Made by a program: the position numbers and the translations under genes. A model generated the notes under the pieces. The model ran no database searches. It saw only the letters and a list, made by a program, of their open reading frames with translations, and was not told where the DNA came from. From contig CAYMKL010000083.1 in assembly GCA_964390805.1 (NCBI GenBank), forward strand, positions 1 through 31,532: DNA of 31,532 nucleotides, written 5' to 3'. Origin of the DNA: CAYMKL01 sp964390805 (GTDB lineage: Bacteria; Chloroflexota; Anaerolineae; VGOG01). The first letter of the stretch is position 1. Each line of letters opens with the position of its first letter. Of this stretch, positions 1 through 7,142 are shown in pieces.

Positions 1-106
1 GCACGAAGCGGGGAGTCACCGTGCCCCCGCAGACCTGCGAAGGCACCTTGTGGCTTGCCAGCACCATCTCGATTCGTTCAGCCTGATACTCCAGCAAACG
101 TCGCAT
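1..106 (-). CDS. 5' end of a gene running off the left edge; possibly FtsK/SpoIIIE-like
   Basis: An open frame starts with ATG at 106-104, has GGGAGGG just upstream (short spacing), and stays open for 35 codons to the window edge. It is absent from longer ORF lists because it is cut. The visible peptide begins MRRLLEYQAERIEMVLASHK and continues with a Gly-Gly-Thr-Val-Thr-Pro-Arg-Phe-Val stretch. That style resembles the start of the alpha domain of FtsK-like translocases, but the P-loop and motor lie outside the window, so this identity is a guess. It is the last gene of the lexA-headed minus-strand series, about 110 bp after the Cys-rich gene, with a palindromic repeat in the gap. Confidence 0.45.
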   Translation of the reverse strand, partial: MRRLLEYQAERIEMVLASHKVPSQVCGGTVTPRFV

Positions 107-130
107 TGCCCTCCCTCGGTCCCCCCCAAC

Positions 131-185
131 CCTTCGACCCTTCGGCAGAGCCGTGTCCCGAGCCTGTCGAGGGGCTCAGGGCAAG
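131..185. repeat. Palindromic dispersed repeat, family A (CCCTTCGAC... / ...GGCTCAGG), copy 1
   Basis: GC-rich repeat in the gap between two minus-strand genes. It contains ACCCTTCGGCAGAGCC, the same block found at 11458-11473, followed by CCTGTCGAGGGGCTCAGGG, which can pair with the CCCTTCGAC side. Other members: 11453-11516, 18501-18566 and 30968-31008. The remaining gap (107-130 and 186-216) holds nothing else recognisable. Confidence 0.7.
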
Positions 186-216
186 CGCTAGGGGGGAAGT
201 TCTGTGTCCCTCACCC

Positions 217-663
217 TCAACTGGCAGCGGCGGCCACGCGCTGAGGGAAAGGTATCACCTTGCCGCCCCTGGCCACCTTGCGGCGAGCAGGTCGAGCCGC
301 GCCAGGCAAAGGAATCTCCTCGAGAACTGGCTCGCCGGCGGTTCGCAGGGCGCAGGCGGCACACTGGCGGGGATCGCTGATGGGGATGATCTTGGCCGCG
401 CAGGCTGCCCTGTGGAAGCTGATCCTGGGCGGCTCATCGTTCCACACCTCGGTGTGGCCATTGCCGTAGCGCACCACGATGGGTGAGGGAGAGGATTTCT
501 CCAGTGAGAAGCGCAGCTTGTCGCAGGAAACCTGCCTGGCGGGGCAATCCCGACAGATGTTGGGCGAGACCTCGTTGTCGCCCTCGGTGATCTTCTTGCA
601 GACGATGCCACCATCGCCATCCACGCTGCGGTGAGCGCATACTTTGCTCGTCAATTTGGCCAT
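217..663 (-). CDS. Cysteine-rich protein of unknown function, downstream of lexA
   Basis: A 148-residue protein that I do not recognise. The ATG at 663 is preferred over the GTG at 687, because GGGGGAGGG sits 9 nt upstream and the GTG overlaps the lexA stop codon. It has eight cysteines at residues 9, 22, 37, 40, 47, 88, 101 and 104, including two CxxC pairs (CRDC at 37-40, CAAC at 101-104) and a C-x6-C. This suggests one or two metal-binding or disulfide modules joined by a linker around residues 50-85. The C-terminal 45 residues are rich in Ala, Pro and Arg and look disordered. It starts 20 nt after the lexA stop on the same strand, so it is probably co-transcribed with lexA and raised during DNA damage. 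No signal peptide or membrane segment is seen. Confidence 0.75.
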   Translation of the reverse strand: MAKLTSKVCAHRSVDGDGGIVCKKITEGDNEVSPNICRDCPARQVSCDKLRFSLEKSSPSPIVVRYGNGHTEVWNDEPPRISFHRAACAAKIIPISDPRQCAACALRTAGEPVLEEIPLPGAARPARRKVARGGKVIPFPQRVAAAAS

Positions 664-683
664 GTTCACAACCCTCCCCCAAC

Positions 684-1292
684 TCACGCCACCTGACGGA
701 TCACGGCCATGACCTTGCCCTGGATCTCGACGCTGGCAGGATGGACGAAGATCGGCTCCACTCTTGGATTGGCCGGCTGCAAGCGCACCCGCTTCTCTTC
801 AGGGTAGAACTTCTTCAAGGTGGTCTCGTTCCTGTCCTTCAATCTCACTGCCACCATCTCGCCCATCTCAGCCACCGCTTGATGCCTCATGATCACGATG
901 TCCCCATCGTTGATCAGGGCATCAATCATGGAGTCGCCCTTCACCCGCAGAGCGTACAAGCCCTCCTGCTCCTGGACGATGTCGGGAGTCAACTCGATCT
1001 CCTCATAGTCATCATCCGAGAAAGAGACAGGCTCGGCGCTGGCGGCGATCTGTCCCATCAGCGGCACCTTGAAGCTCCTGCCATCGAGGAGCTTGATCCC
1101 TCGCGGAGTGTCCGGCTGTCGCTTGATCTTGCCCTTCCTCTCCAGGGCCTTCAGGTGGTGATTGACCAGGGACTTGGTGCTCATCTCCAGGCCCTGGCGG
1201 ATCTCCTCGTGGGTGGGAGGATACCCCTTCCTGCTGATATAGTCTCCGATGAAGCTATGCACTTCCCTCTGGCGTTTAGTCATGCCCTCCAT
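684..1292 (-). CDS. lexA: LexA SOS repressor
   Basis: LexA represses DNA-damage genes and cleaves itself when RecA is activated. The product is 202 aa, the usual length. Residues 1-65 form the winged-helix DNA-binding domain (TKRQREV start, THEEIRQGLEMSTKSLVNHH recognition region). Residues 75-202 form the S24 peptidase domain, with nucleophile Ser121 in GDSM and general-base Lys160 in TTLKKF. The scissile region reads GQIAASAEP, so the bond would be Ala84-Ser85, not the usual Ala-Gly, with one extra residue before Pro. The ATG at 1292 is chosen because AAAGGAG lies 8 nt upstream; a longer frame from 1382 would run through the promoter and both operators. It is probably self-repressed, with two operators on its promoter. 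Confidence 0.97.
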   Translation of the reverse strand: MEGMTKRQREVHSFIGDYISRKGYPPTHEEIRQGLEMSTKSLVNHHLKALERKGKIKRQPDTPRGIKLLDGRSFKVPLMGQIAASAEPVSFSDDDYEEIELTPDIVQEQEGLYALRVKGDSMIDALINDGDIVIMRHQAVAEMGEMVAVRLKDRNETTLKKFYPEEKRVRLQPANPRVEPIFVHPASVEIQGKVMAVIRQVA

Positions 1293-1317
1293 AGACGCAG
1301 CTCCTTTCTGACAAAAT

Positions 1318-1331
1318 AGAACGCATGTTCT
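1318..1331. promoter_or_regulatory. LexA operator (SOS box) 2, at the transcription start
   Basis: AGAACGCATGTTCT is the exact reverse complement of the box at 1346-1359. It ends at the predicted +1, and the centre-to-centre distance of the two boxes is 28 bp. Confidence 0.9.
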
Positions 1332-1337
1332 AAGCAT

Positions 1338-1366
1338 ATTATACCAGAACATGCGTTCTATGTCAA
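1338..1366 (-). promoter_or_regulatory. lexA promoter, perfect sigma-70-type consensus
   Basis: On the minus strand, TTGACA (1366-1361) is followed by a 17-nt spacer and TATAAT (1343-1338). The expected start site is near 1331, about 40 nt before the lexA ATG. Both hexamers and the spacing match consensus exactly, so the promoter should be very strong unless repressed. Confidence 0.9.
1346..1359. promoter_or_regulatory. LexA operator (SOS box) 1, in the promoter spacer
   Basis: AGAACATGCGTTCT has the Gram-positive SOS box core GAAC-N4-GTTC. It lies entirely inside the 17-nt spacer between -35 and -10, so bound LexA would exclude RNA polymerase. Confidence 0.9.
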
Positions 1367-1416
1367 GGGGGAATCGCCCCAAAATGCGGGTTTCCGGGAA
1401 ATTTTAAGGTTTCCTG

Positions 1417-1443
1417 GGTTGAGTAGCGAGGCGTATCGAAACC
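1417..1443. repeat. Short repeat-like segment ending GGTT...AACC
   Basis: A 27-bp segment with GGTTGAGTAGCGAGG at one end and GTATCGAAACC at the other lies between the aminotransferase stop and the lexA promoter. It looks like a dispersed intergenic repeat of the kind common in Chloroflexota; only one copy is in this window, so this rests on its look alone. Confidence 0.3.
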
Positions 1444-1455
1444 GACGGAGGGCCT

Positions 1456-2619
1456 CTACTGATGCCCCCCCTCGCTCCCCCCCAACTCTGGAGGGGAAGT
1501 CTGTAACTCCACGATCAACTCGTGGATGCGATCCAGCCCCGCCCGCAGATAGTCGGGTGGCAGACCAAAGCTGATTCGCAGGTGGTGATCCAGGCCGAAG
1601 TGGTCTCCCGGAACGATGAGCACGCTCTTTTCGCGCATCAACCGCTCTACCAATTCGGTCGAATTGACGTCGAGATGATAACGCACAAAGGTGATGGCCG
1701 CTGCCTGGGGCGGGACGAGATTAAAGGTCGCCTCGTGGCTCTCCAGCCACCCATCCAGAATAGGGAAGCCCCGACGGATGTAATCTCGTGTTCGCTGGAT
1801 GAGACGGGGCCGCACCTGAGGAGACAGAGCGATAGCCGCCATCTTGTTGGCCAGCACCGTGGTGCTGATGGTAGTATATTCGTGGCGAGCCCAGATTTCG
1901 TCTACAGTGTCCGCTGGCCCCACCACCCAGCCAATCCGCAGCCCCGGCAAACCGTAGGCTTTGCTCAGACTGTTCATGGCCAGCACCCTATCGTACCGCC
2001 CCCAAAACGATGGTGTCTGAGTATCGGTCAGTCGCTCTGCCCCGCTGTAGACCTCGTCGGCCAGGAGCCAGGCTCCAACCCGCGCGGCGGCGGCCACGAT
2101 TGCGTCCATCTCTTGCTGAGTTAGGATATATCCCGTGGGGTTGTTGGGATTGCAGACGGCGATGAGCTTGGTCCTCTCCGAGACGACCTCGTTCAACTCG
2201 GCCAGGTCGGGAGCCCAGCCTCGTTCTTCTTGGAGATGAAAGGCCCTGACTCGAAAGCCATAGTTGTGGCCGATGCCCCAAACCTGCATGTAGTTGGGCA
2301 GCATCATCACCATCTCATCTCCGGGTGAGAGGAGAGTTTGCAGGGCGATGAAGTTGGCCTCAGCGCACCCGACAGTGACCAGTACGTTGTCTGGTGTCGC
2401 CCCGGGATAGAGGGCGGCGATGTGTTGCCGCAGCTCAACGATGCCGTTGGCCTGGGGATAGTTCAGCTCCGTGTCCAGCAGCTCCTCGACCATTGTCGGA
2501 TCGTCCAGCAGCCCGCGGACGGTCACCGGGTGAACACCGCTCTCCGACAGATTGTACTCCACGACGTTCTCCCATTTGGACATCATGCGTTCCATGTCAA
2601 AAGGTTGAAACTTGGTCAT
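1456..2619 (-). CDS. PLP-dependent aminotransferase, class I/II
   Basis: A 387-aa fold-type I PLP enzyme that moves amino groups between an amino acid and a 2-oxo acid. The substrate cannot be read from the sequence. Landmarks: NYPQANGIVELR substrate region, VGCAEANF PLP-binding turn, NPNNPTG, a DEVY motif for the pyridine-contacting Asp/Tyr, and SLSKAYGLPGLRIGW with the Schiff-base Lys followed by a phosphate-contacting Arg. RISFGLP near the C-terminus holds the carboxylate-binding Arg. The ATG at 2619 has AAAGGAGGAGG upstream. The last ~12 residues (Pro/Gly/Glu-rich) are a low-complexity tail. It lies between the DUF72 gene and lexA and need not be functionally tied to either. Confidence 0.93.
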   Translation of the reverse strand: MTKFQPFDMERMMSKWENVVEYNLSESGVHPVTVRGLLDDPTMVEELLDTELNYPQANGIVELRQHIAALYPGATPDNVLVTVGCAEANFIALQTLLSPGDEMVMMLPNYMQVWGIGHNYGFRVRAFHLQEERGWAPDLAELNEVVSERTKLIAVCNPNNPTGYILTQQEMDAIVAAAARVGAWLLADEVYSGAERLTDTQTPSFWGRYDRVLAMNSLSKAYGLPGLRIGWVVGPADTVDEIWARHEYTTISTTVLANKMAAIALSPQVRPRLIQRTRDYIRRGFPILDGWLESHEATFNLVPPQAAAITFVRYHLDVNSTELVERLMREKSVLIVPGDHFGLDHHLRISFGLPPDYLRAGLDRIHELIVELQTSPPELGGSEGGHQ

Positions 2620-2712
2620 GTTCTACCTCCTCCTTTGTTTCATTTACGATAGTATGATAGTTCGCGAGGCCAAAGCCGCACATCCGCAGTCGCTATGGGC
2701 ACAAGTGCCCTC

Positions 2713-3573
2713 TCAAAGAAGCTTTCTAATCCGTTCAATTGTGAGAGGAGCGGATCCCTCGTAATGGTTATTCACGTTCAGGTAAACAGTCACTTCTTGC
2801 CCAAGAAGTTCTCTTATCATATCAACAACTGCGGCCAGTTCCCCGTCTTTAGGAGCAACAAGCTGATTCCAACGTTTGCCGGTTTTTTTCTCTATTCCCT
2901 GCCGGTCAGGCCCGTGGAGACGAATCACTACTGTCTCTTGCTGGAGGATCAGAGGGCGCCACTTCGCGTAGATGTCTGTTATGGGAGGCATCCAGTATCC
3001 CTGGAGGAAAACTGGGCTTAACCCATTTCGGCTCAGGAACTCGAAGTAGGCTTGGTTAAGGTAGTTGGCGTTCCGTATCTCCACTGCATACTGGAAGGAA
3101 GTGGGAAGCTGCTTTATGAACTCCTCGAACATCTCCTGGAACTGATCCTGTGACCTCATCTTCTGCTTGCTTAGATACTCAAACTGAAACATGAGCGGCC
3201 CCAGCACATCTTGAAGTGGCTCGAGTAGCGAGAGGAATGTCTGGAACAGAGTCGGTGAGAAGAAGTAGGGATTGGGCACCAGTGGGGTGGTTTTTGCCTT
3301 TCTGTAGAAATGGGTGAGGGTGATACTGTTGGGCACCTTGACGGTGAACCTGAAATCATCGGGAACCGAATTGCGGTATACCTCGACATCAGCCGGATTA
3401 GGCAGCCTGATATTTCCCCCTCCGAACAGAGACCAGAACCACTGATCAATTTCCACTGTATTATACTGGCTGGCATACTCTTCCAGATAGTTTATGCCCT
3501 TGGGTGAAGAGTAGACGAGGCCGTGCCAAGACGGGAATTTCCAACTGCATGTGCCTATTCTCAGCTCTGCCAT
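2713..3573 (-). CDS. DUF72 (YecE-like) family protein
   Basis: A 286-aa protein of the DUF72 family, a TIM-barrel-like family without an established function. Typical features are the start ELRIGTCSWKFPSWHG, the segment NTVEIDQWFW, FRFTVKVPNSITL, a long FQFEYL strand, YAVEIRN, and a C-terminal VYLNVNNHYEGSAP. The ATG at 3573 is chosen because DUF72 proteins begin just before the RIGT strand and GGAG lies 9 nt upstream. A TTG at 3606 would give 11 more residues but overlaps the preceding gene. The GNAT gene stops at 3600, so the two are probably co-transcribed. Confidence 0.88.
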   Translation of the reverse strand: MAELRIGTCSWKFPSWHGLVYSSPKGINYLEEYASQYNTVEIDQWFWSLFGGGNIRLPNPADVEVYRNSVPDDFRFTVKVPNSITLTHFYRKAKTTPLVPNPYFFSPTLFQTFLSLLEPLQDVLGPLMFQFEYLSKQKMRSQDQFQEMFEEFIKQLPTSFQYAVEIRNANYLNQAYFEFLSRNGLSPVFLQGYWMPPITDIYAKWRPLILQQETVVIRLHGPDRQGIEKKTGKRWNQLVAPKDGELAAVVDMIRELLGQEVTVYLNVNNHYEGSAPLTIERIRKLL

Positions 3574-3599
3574 TTTGCACCGCTCCATGATCGCATCCA

Positions 3600-4109
3600 T
3601 CAGCAACTGGCATTCTCAAACTCAGGATGATATTTCACCAAGCCGCCTACTTCCGCCAAAGCTCCTTCCCTGACTATGGCCATGAAATGCTCGTCAGCGC
3701 CGTACTCGTTCCCAAGTCCAAAATCGCTCGCCCGGGAGAAGCCGAAGCGGGAGTAAAAGCGAGGATCACCTAGCACAACCACTATGTCATATCCGGCTTT
3801 CTCGCATTCTTCCAATCCCGCACGAATCAGGCTTGAGCCAATGCCCCTTTTCTGGAACTCTGGCAAGACGGCAACCGGCGCCAGGCCAATACCATTGAAC
3901 CCTGCCTGTGCAGGAGCAATGGTGACTGGGGACAACAAAATGTGGCCAACGACTCGTTCATCGTAGATGGCTACCAGCGATATCGGCCACTTGTTCGCCT
4001 CGCGGAGCTTCGCAACGAGGTGGGCTTCGTCCGGACGACCAAATGCTTGCTCATGTACCTCCCGGATGGCTGCGCTGTCTTCTGGCCTTTCTCTGTGGAT
4101 CTCTATCAC
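3600..4109 (-). CDS. GNAT family N-acetyltransferase (YhbS-like)
   Basis: A 169-aa acetyl-CoA-dependent acetyltransferase; the acceptor is unknown. The order is that of the YhbS-type GNAT group: MIEIHRERPEDSAAI start strand, beta-2/3 around VVGHILLSPVTI, a GLAPVAVLPEFQKRGIGSSLI acetyl-CoA pyrophosphate loop (Q/RxxGxG/A present as QKRGIG), VVVLGDPRFYSRFGF, and a C-terminal KYHPEF. The GTG start at 4109 is preceded by AAGGA at 8 nt. The stop nearly touches the downstream DUF72 start. The 83-nt gap before the next upstream gene shows nothing recognisable. Confidence 0.92.
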   Translation of the reverse strand: MIEIHRERPEDSAAIREVHEQAFGRPDEAHLVAKLREANKWPISLVAIYDERVVGHILLSPVTIAPAQAGFNGIGLAPVAVLPEFQKRGIGSSLIRAGLEECEKAGYDIVVVLGDPRFYSRFGFSRASDFGLGNEYGADEHFMAIVREGALAEVGGLVKYHPEFENASC

Positions 4110-4192
4110 TTTCCCATTCCTTAAGCTGTAAGCTCTTGATGCCTGGGCTGCAAACCGCTAGACCAAGTCGCTGATGGTGAAGTTAGGCCAAG

Positions 4193-4756
4193 TCATCTCT
4201 TCGCCCGCTCGAATGGCTCACCATCACCATTGACTCTTTCGAAGGGAGGCTCAACCTCGAGGGATGTCAGAAGGCGGTAGCGATGGGGCTTTCGAAAAGC
4301 ATTGCCCCACACTTCACGGCCCCGATATGCCCTTATCTTGTCCATGTCGAATGGAGCCAGATAGACCCCTTCATGTTCCCCAGCTTCAATTATCAGCGTC
4401 TCCCTGGCATCACCGTTCTCATCAAAGGCCACCGCATCAAATGCCGCCGAGTGGCCATTCTCCTGCGGGGCGGCGTAATTCGTCATGGCCACGCTCAGCA
4501 TGTTCTCAAAAGCTCGCGCTCTGAATTGACCGATGCGATGGCTTTCCAGGGTGCAGGCATTGGGCGTCAAAATGAGTTCAGCTCCCTTCAGCATCAGGAT
4601 TCTGGCGCTTTCGGGGAACTCGCGGTCGTAGCAGATCATGGCCCCGATTCTTACCTCGCCCCCGTCTGTGTCCAGTGTGCACACGTAGAAATCATCTCCA
4701 GGAGTCAAAGCGATTTCTCTGTCAAAATCGCAGGTGTGCACCTTGGCATAGGTCAT
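4193..4756 (-). CDS. 5'-truncated carbon-nitrogen hydrolase (nitrilase family)
   Basis: 187 aa. Intact nitrilases are about 260-300 aa with a Glu-Lys-Cys triad. Here the homology begins abruptly at TYAKVH (Lys5, the expected triad Lys) and includes GAMICYDREFPES (Cys42, the nucleophile). It continues through the usual core LKGAELILTPNACTLE, RARAFEN and AMTNYA. The first ~100 residues, including the triad Glu, are missing. The ATG at 4756 overlaps the GH1 stop codon as TGATG, so it is likely translated by re-initiation after GH1. Without the Glu it should be inactive alone. It is either a remnant left by a deletion or rearrangement at the GH1 3' end, or a reused fragment. No missing N-terminal part is visible nearby. 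Confidence 0.85.
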   Translation of the reverse strand: MTYAKVHTCDFDREIALTPGDDFYVCTLDTDGGEVRIGAMICYDREFPESARILMLKGAELILTPNACTLESHRIGQFRARAFENMLSVAMTNYAAPQENGHSAAFDAVAFDENGDARETLIIEAGEHEGVYLAPFDMDKIRAYRGREVWGNAFRKPHRYRLLTSLEVEPPFERVNGDGEPFERAKR

Positions 4757-6120
4757 CACGACTTCTCCATGCCGGTCAATAAGGGAGACGGAGTTTCGGG
4801 GAACATTCTATCCAGCACCGCCGGAGCATACCGTTTGACCATATCCTCGGTGATGGCGCCGGCTTGGCAGATTTCCTTGTAAAGCTGGCCACTGTGCCTC
4901 ACGGTGCGCTCCTGGGTCTCAACGTCCAGGGCAATGAGGCCAAAGCGCAGACTCCAGCCCTCGGCCCACTCGAAGTTGTCCACCAGCGACCAGTGGAAGT
5001 AGCCCTTGACGGGAACGCCGTCTTCGATGGCTCGATGCATGGCCGCCAGGTGGGTTAAGAGAAAACGCGGACGCTGGTCGTCGTCTTCGTCGGGAAGGCC
5101 GTTCTCGGTGATGTAGATGGGTTTGCCATAGGCAGAGAATCGCTTGAGCAGACGGTAGAGCCCTTCGGGATACACCTCACCGTAATCGCCGTCGCTGATC
5201 TCCGCCGCCTCGGCATAGAAGCGACGGCCGAAGAGCTCATCAGGCCGGCCGGCGTCGAAGGCCACCATGTCTCTGGTGTAGTAGTTGATGCCCAGGAAGT
5301 CTATCGAGTCAATCAGGTCTGACACCTTGCGATTGAGAGCCAGGGGAAAGGCCAGCACGCCCTCGGTCAGGGCGATGAGAGTGAGGCGGTTGAAGATGCG
5401 ATCCGGTATCGAGGCCGCCCAACGATCGAGGCGGGAGTTCGGTCGAGCGGGGTCGAAGACTCGCACGGCATGGGCGATCCCCACTTGAGCGCGGGGCCGC
5501 AAGCGATGAATGACACGGTAGGCTCGGCCATGGGCCAGCAGCATGTTGCTCAGCACCTTGAAGGAAAGTAGCAAGTTCTGCTTGCCTGGTGGCCAGCGGT
5601 CGCCAGCATAGCTCAGGATGGCGTAGACGTTGGGCTCATTGAGCACGCTCCAAAGCTCGACGAGATCCCCTAACTCCTCGGCCACCTTGGCTACGTAGCG
5701 CTCGAACAGGGGTACTACGGCCTCCGTCTCCCAGCCGCCCTTTTCCGCCAGCCACAGGGGGTTGGTGAAGTGATGCAAAGTGACCATCGGCTCCAGGCCC
5801 CGCTCCCGCAGCCCGGCCAGCATCTGCCGGTAGCGGGCGATGGCGTCATCATCCCACTCCCCCTCTCGCGGCTCGACGCGGCTCCATTCGAGGGACAGGC
5901 GGTGGGCGTTCTGTCCCATCTCCCGGGCCAGGTCGAAGTCTTCCTCCGCGCGGTTCCACCAATCGCACGCCAACTCCGAATGGCGCCCATCGAGAATGTG
6001 CCCAGGCTCCTTCTCCCACTCCCACCAGTCGTTATTGCTGTTGTTGCCTTCGACCTGATGAGAGCTAGTGGCTGCGCCCCACAGGAAGTCCTTGGAGAAG
6101 CGCATCGTTGATTGCTCCAT
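4756..6120 (-). CDS. Glycoside hydrolase family 1 beta-glycosidase
   Basis: A 454-aa retaining beta-glycosidase of GH1 (beta-glucosidase type). The acid/base Glu162 is in LNEPN and the nucleophile Glu339 in ITENG. Other family marks are FLWGAATSSHQVEG at the N-terminus, HHFTNPLWL, LGINYYTRD, and the C-terminal HWSLVDNFEWAEGW aglycone/sugar pocket. No signal peptide is present, so it acts in the cytoplasm. The ATG at 6120 has AAGGAG 6 nt upstream. An ATG at 6138 overlaps the previous stop as ATGA and would add six residues; either is possible. It sits in a tight series after the class III PLP enzyme and the kinase-like gene and before the truncated nitrilase. Confidence 0.96.
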   Translation of the reverse strand: MEQSTMRFSKDFLWGAATSSHQVEGNNSNNDWWEWEKEPGHILDGRHSELACDWWNRAEEDFDLAREMGQNAHRLSLEWSRVEPREGEWDDDAIARYRQMLAGLRERGLEPMVTLHHFTNPLWLAEKGGWETEAVVPLFERYVAKVAEELGDLVELWSVLNEPNVYAILSYAGDRWPPGKQNLLLSFKVLSNMLLAHGRAYRVIHRLRPRAQVGIAHAVRVFDPARPNSRLDRWAASIPDRIFNRLTLIALTEGVLAFPLALNRKVSDLIDSIDFLGINYYTRDMVAFDAGRPDELFGRRFYAEAAEISDGDYGEVYPEGLYRLLKRFSAYGKPIYITENGLPDEDDDQRPRFLLTHLAAMHRAIEDGVPVKGYFHWSLVDNFEWAEGWSLRFGLIALDVETQERTVRHSGQLYKEICQAGAITEDMVKRYAPAVLDRMFPETPSPLLTGMEKS

Positions 6121-6134
6121 AGCCCACTCCTTCT

Positions 6135-7112
6135 TCATCGCTCTATCTTCTCCGGCAGAACGTAGGGATAGTCTTTTCCCAGGAGTCTGTGTAGAGACCG
6201 ATCAATCCTCTTGAAGGCCAAATAGATCCTCCAGATCCAGGCATCTTCCCTGTAGTAGGCCCTGACCTCCTTCTCCGTGATGGGCTCGAACCCGCCCTGC
6301 CCGATCTCCGCAGAGAAGAAGTCGTTGGCAGTGTCTACCAGGTCGGGAATCAGCTCCGCTCGCTGCTCCTTGTAGAAGTTGGCTATGAGGTCCACGACCA
6401 CTTTCCGAAAGTCGTAATACCGCGTCATCACGTCTTCCAGGAAAAGCAGGCGAATGATCCAGACCAGGAAGGAGGGTGCATTGCGCAGGAACAGCTCTGG
6501 GTCCAACTGCTCCTCACCATTCCTCTGCACCAGAGGTGTGCTGGTGTCGAAGTAGACCAGCTCTACCTTTTCACCCAGCTCTGGCGATTCCGCATCGAAG
6601 CCGACGATGGCCCAGTTGGAGATCTGTCCGTCGAAGCCTACTTCCAACTCTCCCTTGTGCTCTTGGTTGAAGTCGAAGACTTTCTTCGTCTCTCGCAGGA
6701 CGGCCAGCACCAGCTTTCTGACATCGTCGGGCGAGAAGCGGTGGATGGCATTGTGGCCGATGGCTTCAGCAGACAGCTTTTCCTGGATGATGTAGACGAC
6801 GATCCTGTCCTTGTCCTCGACGGTGAATCGTATCGTATCGCTTGGGACGACCTGCAAGTCGATGCGGTCCCCCAGCACTTCAACGTACTCTCTGTACAGG
6901 GCCTCGTAGCTCCGCGCCTCTTCCTCGGTCTTGAACATGGGCAGCCTTTTGTAGGCCAGCTCCCTCTCGCTCCCCGTGCCCAGCTCAAGCACCGTGCTGA
7001 TCTCGCCGTAGCCCAGCACCCTGGCCGGAATCGCGCTCTTCTCCGGGAATCTGGGATCGAGTCCTTGCTCAAACCGCTTCAGTAATTCGACGTTGACTTT
7101 CAGACTAGACAT
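6135..7112 (-). CDS. Unknown protein with kinase-like active-site residues
   Basis: 325 aa; I cannot name the family. Features match the order of a protein-kinase or aminoglycoside-phosphotransferase-like fold: a Gly-rich loop-like GYGEISTV at 34-41, a following strand with Lys55 (ELAYKRL), a DGQISN segment at 161-166 with Asp and Asn spaced as in a catalytic loop, and Asp189 in LVYFDTS as the metal-binding position. The C-terminal 120 residues are helical and rich in aromatic and charged residues. This is an inference from motif spacing only. The gene lies 30 nt after a class III PLP enzyme and overlaps (ATGA) the possible upstream start of GH1, so the three are probably one transcript. The ATG at 7112 rather than 7115 gives more room from GGAGG. 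Confidence 0.6.
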   Translation of the reverse strand: MSSLKVNVELLKRFEQGLDPRFPEKSAIPARVLGYGEISTVLELGTGSERELAYKRLPMFKTEEEARSYEALYREYVEVLGDRIDLQVVPSDTIRFTVEDKDRIVVYIIQEKLSAEAIGHNAIHRFSPDDVRKLVLAVLRETKKVFDFNQEHKGELEVGFDGQISNWAIVGFDAESPELGEKVELVYFDTSTPLVQRNGEEQLDPELFLRNAPSFLVWIIRLLFLEDVMTRYYDFRKVVVDLIANFYKEQRAELIPDLVDTANDFFSAEIGQGGFEPITEKEVRAYYREDAWIWRIYLAFKRIDRSLHRLLGKDYPYVLPEKIER

Positions 7113-7142
7113 CATCCCTCCACTCGTTGCCTTATCACCTCG

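Noticed and set aside
55..486. Plus-strand ORF of 143 codons near the left edge
   Set aside because: It runs antisense to the Cys-rich gene and through a palindromic repeat, and has no recognisable domain.
2697..2710. Hairpin GGGCA/TGCCC at the DUF72 3' end as a terminator
   Set aside because: It lies upstream of the gene end on the wrong side, is short, and has no T-run on the minus strand.
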